Shown: positions 7,783 through 14,989 of the stretch, piece after piece
Numbering within the stretch: the first letter of the stretch is position 1
Layout of the letters: every line of letters starts with the position of its first letter
Assembly: GCF_038397775.1 (NCBI RefSeq)
Contig: NZ_CP151650.1
Span: 5,084,001 to 5,148,000 of the forward strand
DNA: 64,000 nucleotides
Direction: 5' to 3'
Source of the DNA: Pseudomonas sp. RC10
Lineage (GTDB): Bacteria > Pseudomonadota > Gammaproteobacteria > Pseudomonadales > Pseudomonadaceae
Program-made: the position numbers and the translations under genes
Notes under the pieces: model-generated
What the model saw: only the letters and a program-made list of their open reading frames with translations
Databases searched by the model: none
Told to the model about the DNA's origin: nothing

Positions 7783-9096
7783 TTAGCGTGAACGGGCGCT
7801 GGCCGCGAATTTGGATTCCGGCAGCACGTGTTTGCGTTCCAGCACGCGGTACACGATGCCGGTCAGAATCAATCCGAAGACCATCACGCCCGCGAGGAAG
7901 TACAGGCCGCTGGCCAGATTGCCGGTCAGTTCTTTCAGCCAGCCAATGACGAACGGCCCGATGTAGCCGCCGAGGTTGCCCACCGAGTTGATCAACGCGA
8001 TACCGGCTGCCGCGCTGGCACCGGCGAAGAAGCGGCCCGGCAAGGTCCAGAAAATCGCGGTGCAGGAAAACAGCGAGAACGCCACCAGGCACAGCGCCGC
8101 CAGTTGCAGCACCGGCACGCTGAGGAAGGCGCTGAGGAACAGCCCAATTGCCCCGATCACATAAAGGAAGGCCAGATGGCCGTAGCGGTCGTTCAAACGG
8201 TCGGAGCTGCGCGGGATGATCAGCAAGCCGATGATGCCGAAGATGTAGGGCACCGCCGACACGAACCCGGTGACCAGGTCGCTGCCACCGAACTGCTTGA
8301 TCAGCGTCGGCAGCCAAAGACCCAGGCCGTAAATGCTCAGGGTCACCGGCAGGTAGAACAGCGCCAGCAGCAGGACGCGTTTGTCCTTGAGGGCGTGCAA
8401 AGGGTTGCCGTGCCGGGTCTGTCCGTATTCTTCGAGGTCCTTTTTCAGCTCGCCGGTCAGCCATTCCTTCTCGACCGGGTCCATCCATTTCACGTCTTTC
8501 GGGCCGTCCGGCAGCCAGCGCAGTACCGGCCAGGTCAGCAGGATCGCAGGCGCGCCAATGCACAGGAACAGCCATTGCCAGCCGTGCAGACCGCCGACGC
8601 CTTCCATGCCCAGCAGGCCGCCGGAGATCGGGCCGGTGATCATCATGGCGATGGGTTGCGAAAGGATGAACAGGCCGAGGATTTTGCCGCGATGGCGCAC
8701 CGGGAACCACTGGGTGATGTAGTACAGCACGCCAGGAAAAAAGCCCGCCTCCGCCGCGCCGAGCAGGAAGCGCATCACGTAGAAACTGGTCGGGCCCTGA
8801 ATGAAGGCCATGCCCATGGTGATCGCGCCCCAGGTGATCATGATCCGCGCGAACCAGCGCCGCGCGCCGAAGCGTTCGAGCATCAGGTTGCTGGGGATTT
8901 CCAGGAGGAAGTAGCCGATGAAGAACAAGCCCGCACCGAGGCCATAAGCCGCATCGCCGATGCCGACGTCCGCGCCCATGTGCAGCTTGGCGAAGCCCAC
9001 GGCGGAACGGTCTACATACGCGATCAGGTACAGGAGGATCAGAAACGGGATGAGTTTCAGGGTGATGCGACGAATAAGCCTGAGTTCCTGGCTCAT
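7783..9096 (-). CDS. MFS transporter, ACS type (second copy)
   Basis: 437 residues and 12 predicted helices, with YVDRSAVGFAKLHMG matching the ACS signature and LFFIGYFLLEIPSNLMLERFGARRWFAR. The ATG at 9096 is preferred because GGAG lies nine bases upstream; a GTG at 9111 overlaps that site. It is the first gene of the leftward operon facing the dehydratase gene across 220 bp that contain a 13-bp palindrome. It is related to, but clearly distinct from, the carrier at 3490-4815, so the two probably have different substrates or are complementary. Likely role: uptake of the aldonate broken down by the cluster. Confidence 0.88.
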   Translation of the reverse strand: MSQELRLIRRITLKLIPFLILLYLIAYVDRSAVGFAKLHMGADVGIGDAAYGLGAGLFFIGYFLLEIPSNLMLERFGARRWFARIMITWGAITMGMAFIQGPTSFYVMRFLLGAAEAGFFPGVLYYITQWFPVRHRGKILGLFILSQPIAMMITGPISGGLLGMEGVGGLHGWQWLFLCIGAPAILLTWPVLRWLPDGPKDVKWMDPVEKEWLTGELKKDLEEYGQTRHGNPLHALKDKRVLLLALFYLPVTLSIYGLGLWLPTLIKQFGGSDLVTGFVSAVPYIFGIIGLLIIPRSSDRLNDRYGHLAFLYVIGAIGLFLSAFLSVPVLQLAALCLVAFSLFSCTAIFWTLPGRFFAGASAAAGIALINSVGNLGGYIGPFVIGWLKELTGNLASGLYFLAGVMVFGLILTGIVYRVLERKHVLPESKFAASARSR

Positions 9097-9214
9097 GTAA
9101 GCGGTCTCCACGTTGTTTTTGTTATGGAAGCGTCGGAGATCGCCTCTGCCTTCGTGTGTGCCAGATGGTTGAGTACGCGGCGGGCAGGGTCGTCTCTCGA
9201 TGGGAAACGACTAT

Positions 9215-9227
9215 ATAGTAATACTAT
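9215..9227. promoter_or_regulatory. Candidate GntR/FCD operator, perfect palindrome
   Basis: ATAGTA-A-TACTAT is an exact inverted repeat with one central base, flanked by ACTAT and TTGAAG. It lies midway between the divergent MFS (start 9096) and dehydratase (start 9317) genes. FCD-type GntR repressors bind short palindromes of this size, and such a gene lies at 11305-12027. No second copy was noticed. Confidence 0.55.
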
Positions 9228-9316
9228 TTGAAGTGACAAGACTTCCACTCTGGCCTTTTTAGGCCTATTTTAATCAGCACGTGACGTTTTAAGTCTTACA
9301 ATAAGAGTGCTGATTT

Positions 9317-11071
9317 ATGTCTGATTCCCCTTCCAATACCCACAAGAAACCTGTCCTGCGTTCGGCCCAATGGTTCGGGACCGCTGACAAGAACGGCTTC
9401 ATGTACCGCAGCTGGATGAAGAACCAGGGCATCGCCGACCACCAGTTTCAGGGCAAGCCGATCATTGGCATCTGCAACACATGGTCTGAACTCACCCCCT
9501 GCAACGCCCACTTCCGCACCATCGCCGAACACGTCAAACGTGGCGTGATCGAGGCCGGTGGTTTCCCGGTTGAATTCCCGGTCTTCTCCAACGGCGAATC
9601 GAACCTGCGCCCCACCGCCATGCTCACGCGCAACCTGGCGAGCATGGACGTGGAAGAGGCGATTCGCGGCAACCCAATCGACGGCGTGGTGCTGTTGACC
9701 GGTTGCGACAAAACCACCCCTGCGTTGCTGATGGGCGCGGCCAGTTGCGACGTTCCGGCCATCGTCGTCACGGGCGGGCCGATGCTGAATGGCAAGCACA
9801 AGGGCAAGGACATCGGCGCCGGGACCATCGTCTGGCAGATGCACGAGTCCTACAAAGCGGGGCAGATCAGCCTCGACGAATTCCTCTCCGCCGAAGCCGG
9901 GATGTCGCGCTCGGCGGGCACCTGCAACACCATGGGCACGGCCTCGACCATGGCCTGTATGGCCGAAGCGCTGGGCACTTCCTTGCCGCACAATGCGGCG
10001 ATTCCGGCAGTGGATTCGCGGCGTTACGTGTTGGCCCACATGTCCGGCATGCGTGCAGTGCAGATGGTCAATGAAGACCTGCGTCTGTCGAAAATCCTCA
10101 CCCGTGAAGCCTTCGAAAACGCCATTCGTGTCAACGCGGCGATTGGCGGTTCGACCAACGCGGTGATTCACCTCAAGGCCATCGCCGGGCGCATCGGCGT
10201 CGACCTGGAGCTAGACGACTGGACCCGCATCGGTCGCGGCACCCCGACGCTGGTGGACTTGCAGCCTTCCGGGCGCTTCCTGATGGAAGAGTTTTATTAC
10301 GCGGGCGGCCTGCCTGCGGTACTGCGCCGCCTGGGCGAGAACAACCTGATTCCCAACCCTGAAGCCTTGACCGTGAACGGCAAGTCGCTGTGGGAAAACG
10401 TGAAGAACTCGCCGATCTATGGCGACGACGAAGTCATCCGCGCCATCGACAACCCGTTGGTGGCCGATGGCGGCATCTGTGTGTTGCGCGGCAACCTCGC
10501 GCCACTCGGCGCTGTGCTCAAGCCTTCTGCTGCGACCCCGGCACTGATGAAGCATCGCGGCCGCGCCGTGGTGTTCGAGAACTTCGACATGTACAAGGCG
10601 CGAATCAACGACCCGGAGCTGGACGTCGATGCCAGCAGCATTCTGGTGATGAAGAACTGCGGGCCGAAGGGTTATCCGGGCATGGCGGAGGTCGGCAACA
10701 TGGGCCTGCCCGCCAAGCTCTTGGCCCAGGGCGTGACCGACATGGTGCGGATTTCCGATGCGCGCATGAGCGGCACGGCCTACGGCACGGTGGTCTTGCA
10801 CGTGGCGCCGGAAGCAGCGGCGGGCGGGCCGTTGGCGGTGGTGCAGGAAGGCGATTACATCGAGCTGGACTGCGCGACCGGGCGTCTGCATCTGGACATT
10901 CCACAACAGGAACTGGATGCCCGCCTCGCCGACTGGCAAGCGCCGCAAAACAAGCTGATCGGTGGCTATCGCCAGTTGTACATCGACCATGTGATGCAGG
11001 CTGATCAGGGGTGTGATTTTGATTTTCTCGTCGGGATGCGTGGGTCGGAAGTGCCTCGGCACTCCCACTGA
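9317..11071 (+). CDS. IlvD/Edd-family aldonate dehydratase (L-arabinonate dehydratase-like)
   Basis: 584 residues. The three cluster-binding cysteines are in NTWSELTPCN, LLTGCDKTTPA and SAGTCNTMGTAS, as in [2Fe-2S] sugar-acid dehydratases; IGGSTNAVIHL and the C-terminal MSGTAYGTVVLHVAPEAAAGGPL are also typical. The N-terminal LRSAQWFGTADKNGFMYRSWMKNQG is characteristic of the pentonate branch rather than IlvD (dihydroxyacid) or Edd (6-phosphogluconate). It would convert an aldonate to its 2-keto-3-deoxy derivative, feeding the AraD1-family protein and then the semialdehyde dehydrogenase. It is transcribed divergently from those genes and probably alone or with the regulator, although a REP doublet separates them. 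Confidence 0.85.
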   Translation: MSDSPSNTHKKPVLRSAQWFGTADKNGFMYRSWMKNQGIADHQFQGKPIIGICNTWSELTPCNAHFRTIAEHVKRGVIEAGGFPVEFPVFSNGESNLRPTAMLTRNLASMDVEEAIRGNPIDGVVLLTGCDKTTPALLMGAASCDVPAIVVTGGPMLNGKHKGKDIGAGTIVWQMHESYKAGQISLDEFLSAEAGMSRSAGTCNTMGTASTMACMAEALGTSLPHNAAIPAVDSRRYVLAHMSGMRAVQMVNEDLRLSKILTREAFENAIRVNAAIGGSTNAVIHLKAIAGRIGVDLELDDWTRIGRGTPTLVDLQPSGRFLMEEFYYAGGLPAVLRRLGENNLIPNPEALTVNGKSLWENVKNSPIYGDDEVIRAIDNPLVADGGICVLRGNLAPLGAVLKPSAATPALMKHRGRAVVFENFDMYKARINDPELDVDASSILVMKNCGPKGYPGMAEVGNMGLPAKLLAQGVTDMVRISDARMSGTAYGTVVLHVAPEAAAGGPLAVVQEGDYIELDCATGRLHLDIPQQELDARLADWQAPQNKLIGGYRQLYIDHVMQADQGCDFDFLVGMRGSEVPRHSH

Positions 11072-11091
11072 TGGGCTACCGGTAAAGCCTG

Positions 11092-11182
11092 CTGTGGGAG
11101 CGAATTCTTTCGCGAAAAGGTTGGCAGACGACGCATCCGCATGGGGTGTACCTTTTTTCGCGAATGAATTCGCTCCCACAGG
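11092..11182. repeat. REP doublet, family A
   Basis: CTGTGGGAGCGAATTCTTTC and the inverted arm ending GAATTCGCTCCCACAGG. The left arm has TTTCGCGAAAAG in place of the usual ATTCGCGA. It lies between the dehydratase and its putative regulator. Confidence 0.8.
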
Positions 11183-11304
11183 TTTGTGCATGGGCGCTCA
11201 GCAGCGACATGCATGAAACTGCCCGACATTCCCACCCGCGCCCTCCTCATCCCCGCCAATGCTATGATGCGCGGCATTCACCGTTCAGGATTGCCCCGCG
11301 CCCC

Positions 11305-12027
11305 ATGGATTACCGTAAGCCCTCCGACCGCAAGAGCATGCATTCGCGTATTGTCCAGGACATCGGCATGCAGATCGTTTCAGGCCGCTTCAAACCTGAT
11401 GACAAGCTCCCCGCCGAAGCCCTGCTCTGTGAGGAATACGCGGTCAGTCGGCCGGTGTTGCGGGAGGCAACGCGGGTGTTGGTGGCGAAGGGCTTGGTGT
11501 ATTCACGGCCTCGCGTCGGCACGGTGGTCAAGCCTCGTCGCGAGTGGCACATCCTCGACCCGGACGTGCTCCATTGGCTGATGCAAAGCTCGCCGCAGAA
11601 TGAATTCTTCGCCCTGTTGACCAGCGTGCGCAGCATCATCGAACCGGCCGCCGCCGCCCTTGCCGCACAACATGCCACACCGGACGAAGTCGCCGGAATC
11701 AGCGAGGCCTACGAACGCATGGCGGCCGCGCCGACCGTCGAAGAGGTGTTGCAGCCCGACCTGGATTTCCACAGCCGCATCGCCGACGCCACCCACAACG
11801 ACCTGCTCGCGCACCTGTGCAACATGCTGTCGCTGGCGTTGCGTGAAGCGTTGAAGCATTCCAACAAGCGCCCGAACCTGCACGAACTGGCATTGCCGCG
11901 ACACAGGGCCATCCTTACCGCCATCGAAAACCGCGACGCCCTCGGCGCCCACCACGCGACACTGGTGCAACTGGACGATGCACGCAACGCGCTGAATGTG
12001 GTGTTGGGGCAAGAGCTGAAGCTGTAA
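11305..12027 (+). CDS. FadR/GntR-family (FCD) transcriptional regulator
   Basis: 240 residues from ATG 11305 (MDYRKPSDRKSMHSRI). The winged-helix domain (residues 10-75) has the GntR signature GRFKPDDKLPAEALLCEEYAV, SRPVLREATRVLVAKGLV and RPRVGTVV. The WHILDPDVLHWLM linker and an all-helical FCD ligand domain follow, with metal-type residues in DLDFHSRIADATHND and HRAILTAI. The linker wording resembles DgoR, the galactonate regulator. It probably represses the flanking aldonate genes through the palindrome at 9215-9227, with a sugar acid as inducer; this is inference from position. The frame is open upstream, but the earlier ATGs fall in the REP sequence. Confidence 0.85.
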   Translation: MDYRKPSDRKSMHSRIVQDIGMQIVSGRFKPDDKLPAEALLCEEYAVSRPVLREATRVLVAKGLVYSRPRVGTVVKPRREWHILDPDVLHWLMQSSPQNEFFALLTSVRSIIEPAAAALAAQHATPDEVAGISEAYERMAAAPTVEEVLQPDLDFHSRIADATHNDLLAHLCNMLSLALREALKHSNKRPNLHELALPRHRAILTAIENRDALGAHHATLVQLDDARNALNVVLGQELKL

Positions 12028-12493
12028 AGCAGCTCAGGGCTTATATCTTTTTATGCTTAAGCGCTTCGCAGTTTGCGTCTAAACACTCCCTGCGAGGCCT
12101 CGTGCAGCGGCAGACTGTTAAAAAATAACAGACAGATCAGTCAGTTATGAATCGAGGCATGAACTCGAAAAATCTCCACCCGCCCCGAAAATACGGCAAC
12201 AATCCGACGCCAAACAATGAGCGCGCGCGGGTCATTGACACTCAAAAACTTCCCGCCTAGCGTAAGGCCAGTGATCGTTTTCTCCTGCCTGGATCACTGC
12301 CGCTGCACTTCAACAAGACGGGACGTATCCAGCCTTTTCAGTCCTGCGCTTTCAGCGAACAGATCCTGTACATCGCCACGTTCGGCGACGCTTTCGTATG
12401 CCTGGGTTCAGCTGTCGTCTACCTGACGCGTTCACGCGGCCTGCGCCCGTGGCCGCGAAATGATTTCTGCAGGCTTGGCCTTGAGGTACTGGA
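12028..12493. other. 466-bp intergenic region upstream of the polysaccharide locus
   Basis: No gene is supported here. It contains an inverted repeat CTGTTA-N5-TAACAG at 12115-12131, an AT-rich patch around it, and TTGACA (12235-12240) followed 17 bases later by a poor -10 (TAGCGT). If that promoter is real, the first gene would have a leader of about 220 bases. The next gene's ribosome site GAGG is at about 12483. Confidence 0.4.
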
Positions 12494-13741
12494 ATGACCA
12501 ATTTATCGATCGAGCCGATCTCGATGACGTCCGGGGTGCCTGCCAGGCCGCGTTTTTTCACGCTGTCGCTGCTGCCCCGGCTGGTGGGGTTCAGCGTGTT
12601 GTTCTTCATCGTCTGGCTGCTGTTTTCCACCCTGTTCCTGCCGCTGCTGTCCTCGTCCGCCACCCGGGCGATTCTGAATGCGCCGGTGATTCTGCTGACC
12701 ACGCCCATCGACGGCGTTGTCAGTGCGCTGTCGATCAAGCCCGGCGAAGCGTTCGCCAAGGGGCAGACCATCGCCACCATCGAAAACCCACGGGCCAATC
12801 AGGAAACCCTGCTCACCTTGCAGACCCGTCGCCTGACGCTGGAGCAGCAATTGGCCTCGCTGAAAAGCCAGGCCGAACACGATCAGCAGTTCTACGACGC
12901 ACTCGATAAAACCAGCCAGCAATACCAGACCGCCTACCACGCACGGCAGCTGTATGCGCAACGTGCGCTGCGGGCGGAAAGCGTGGCGGCCGACGCCCGT
13001 TTGCAGGATGCCCAGGCCACGTTGATGCGCAATCAGGAGCTGTTTCGCCAAGGCGCGGTGAGTGAAGCGGCGGTGACCTCTTCCAAGGCGCAACTGGCGT
13101 CGCTGCAAGGGGCGGCCGAATCGATTCGCTCGCAGTTGCGCATCAACAGTGGCGACGTGTCGGCGGCCAGCGAACAGGTGTACCTCGACCCCGATCAGTT
13201 GCGCATGTTTGACCTCCAAGCGCAGATGACCACGCTGCAGCTGAGCCTGGCGAATCAGGCGAAGAACCGTGCGACGCAACAGGAAGAGCTGGACAACCTC
13301 AATCAACTGATTGAGACCGAACAGAACCGGGTCAGGCTAATGGCGGCGTACAACGTGGTCGCCTACGCCCCCGGCACCGTTCAGGAACTGGTCGCCCCGG
13401 AAGGCACCCTGGTCCGCGCAGGCGCCACGCTGGTGCGGGCCACCCATTGCAATCAGAGCAACGTGATCGCGGTGTTCCCGGAGCGCATGGCCAGCAAAAT
13501 CACGCGGGACACGGTGCTGATCGTGGACGTCGCGGGCCTGAATCAGCCGCTCAGGGCACACGTCGTGCAGTTGCTGTCGAAACCCAGCGACACCCTCTCC
13601 GCCAATTACAGCGTGCCCTTCCCGTTCGCCGAGCAAAACGCTGTGTACGTGGTCGGCGCGTTCGACGACAACCTCTCGGAAAACGAACGCGCGCGGACCT
13701 GTAATCCGGGCAATTGGGTGACGGCCAAGGTGTCAGGATGA
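12494..13741 (+). CDS. HlyD-like membrane-fusion (periplasmic adaptor) protein of polysaccharide locus
   Basis: 415 residues. One N-terminal membrane helix (about 27-50, LPRLVGFSVLFFIVWLLF) is followed by the first half of a lipoyl/barrel-sandwich domain (ILLTTPIDGVVSALSIKPGE, 65-90). A long coiled-coil hairpin (about 100-280, rich in Gln/Leu/Ala heptads) and the second lipoyl half (NVVAYAPGTVQELVAPEGTL, about 290-315) complete the fold. Adaptors of this shape bridge inner-membrane machines to outer-membrane factors. Here it would connect the GT2 synthase (14990) to the NodT-type channel (17441). It has no PilZ domain, unlike Alg44. Its stop overlaps the next start by 4 bases (ATGA), so the two are translationally coupled. 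Confidence 0.8.
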   Translation: MTNLSIEPISMTSGVPARPRFFTLSLLPRLVGFSVLFFIVWLLFSTLFLPLLSSSATRAILNAPVILLTTPIDGVVSALSIKPGEAFAKGQTIATIENPRANQETLLTLQTRRLTLEQQLASLKSQAEHDQQFYDALDKTSQQYQTAYHARQLYAQRALRAESVAADARLQDAQATLMRNQELFRQGAVSEAAVTSSKAQLASLQGAAESIRSQLRINSGDVSAASEQVYLDPDQLRMFDLQAQMTTLQLSLANQAKNRATQQEELDNLNQLIETEQNRVRLMAAYNVVAYAPGTVQELVAPEGTLVRAGATLVRATHCNQSNVIAVFPERMASKITRDTVLIVDVAGLNQPLRAHVVQLLSKPSDTLSANYSVPFPFAEQNAVYVVGAFDDNLSENERARTCNPGNWVTAKVSG

Positions 13742-14988
13742 AACGCCTCGGGCTGGCCGGTTGCAGCGTGTGGCTGCTGACGCTGTTCAGCGTTCCGGTG
13801 ATGGCCGATCAAAGCCGTCCGCAACTGGAACGGTTAACGTGCGCGGCGCTCGACCGTGCCGTGTTGTCCCTCGCCGACGGCCCCGTTTTGCTGGCGAGCT
13901 ACCCCGCCTTCGAAGGCCATCCGCCCGCGATCATTGCCCTGCGCGGCGTGGCGTTCACCTACGACAACGCGCTGGCGAGCATCGCGCTGTTCGGCTGTGG
14001 CAAACCGCAATCGGCGGAGCGTATCGCTGACGCGCTGACGTACGCGGTGGACAACGACCCCGACTATCACGACGGCCGTCTGCGCAACGCCTACGCCGCC
14101 GGCTCAGTAAAAACCAGCGGGCCGGTTCTGCTGCCGGGTTATTGGAGCCAAGAGCGCAACGCCTGGAATCAGGACGCGTATCAGGTCGGCAGTGCCACGG
14201 GCAATCAGGCATGGGCGGTGCTGGCGCTGCTTGAAGCCTTTCGTCAGACCCAGACACAGCGTTATCTACAGGCCGCCGAAAAAATCCTGCTCTGGACCCA
14301 GCGCAACACCTACGACAGCCAGGCCCCGGCAGGCTTCACTGGCGGCTTCTACGGCTACCCGCCGAACCCGGTTCGTCAGGGCTGGAAATCCACCGAACAC
14401 AACGTCGATCTGGCTGCCGCATGGGACGCGCTGAACCGCATCAAGGCCAGCGCCGACAGCGCCAGCCAAGCCAGGATCGCCCGGGACTTCGTCGACCGCC
14501 AATGGCTCGCCCAGGAAGGACGGTTTCTGATCGGCACCCTCCCCGACGGCCGCACCGCCGAGCATCAGCGCTCGGGGCTGGACGCGCAGATCTGGCCATT
14601 GATTGCCTTCCGCAAGCCGCCCGCCGACTGGTCGCGGGTGTTCGGGTTCGTCGATCAGGCCCACCGGTTTGGCGAAGGTTACGGCTTCAGTCGCGATCCG
14701 GACGGCCTGTGGACCGAGGGCACCGCGCAGGCCGCCGCCGTCGCGCACCTCACCGGCGCCACTGACAAGGCCCGCGCACTGTGGCCGGTGCTGATCGCGC
14801 AGCAGTCGGCGGACGGCTGGCTGTTCGCGACCCCGCAGGCACAGATCAGCACCGGGCTGGCCATCGGCCCGGACTCCACGAGCAATGACTTTTTCTACTA
14901 CCACCTGCCCCATCTGGGCGCCACGGCCTGGGCGGCGATTGCGGCCAGCGGCGTCAACCCGTTCACCGGCGCACAGGAGGCCAACTGA
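13738..14988 (+). CDS. Exported alpha/alpha-toroid protein, putative polysaccharide-modifying hydrolase
   Basis: 416 residues with a signal peptide (MKRLGLAGCSVWLLTLFSVPVMA), then repeated helix hairpins such as NQAWAVLALLEAFRQTQTQRYLQAAEKILLWTQ (broken here for length) and GSATG-type loops, as in six-hairpin glycosidases. Trp/Tyr/Asp-rich loops (PGYWSQERNAWNQDAYQ, HNVDLAAAWDAL, GLWTEGTAQAAAVAHL) would line a sugar cleft. It is not GH8 (BcsZ), and no family could be assigned with certainty. Its place between adaptor and synthase parallels BcsZ, AlgL or PslG, which trim or edit the polymer in the periplasm. Start ATG 13738 overlaps the previous stop. Confidence 0.65.
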   Translation: MKRLGLAGCSVWLLTLFSVPVMADQSRPQLERLTCAALDRAVLSLADGPVLLASYPAFEGHPPAIIALRGVAFTYDNALASIALFGCGKPQSAERIADALTYAVDNDPDYHDGRLRNAYAAGSVKTSGPVLLPGYWSQERNAWNQDAYQVGSATGNQAWAVLALLEAFRQTQTQRYLQAAEKILLWTQRNTYDSQAPAGFTGGFYGYPPNPVRQGWKSTEHNVDLAAAWDALNRIKASADSASQARIARDFVDRQWLAQEGRFLIGTLPDGRTAEHQRSGLDAQIWPLIAFRKPPADWSRVFGFVDQAHRFGEGYGFSRDPDGLWTEGTAQAAAVAHLTGATDKARALWPVLIAQQSADGWLFATPQAQISTGLAIGPDSTSNDFFYYHLPHLGATAWAAIAASGVNPFTGAQEAN

Positions 14989-14989
14989 C

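Noticed and set aside
7828..9231. Plus-strand frame of 467 codons
   Set aside because: Antisense to the MFS gene; Glu/Gln/Arg-rich without a fold.
12217..12426. Short ORF upstream of the HlyD-like gene
   Set aside because: No ribosome site, no homology, odd composition; treated as leader sequence.
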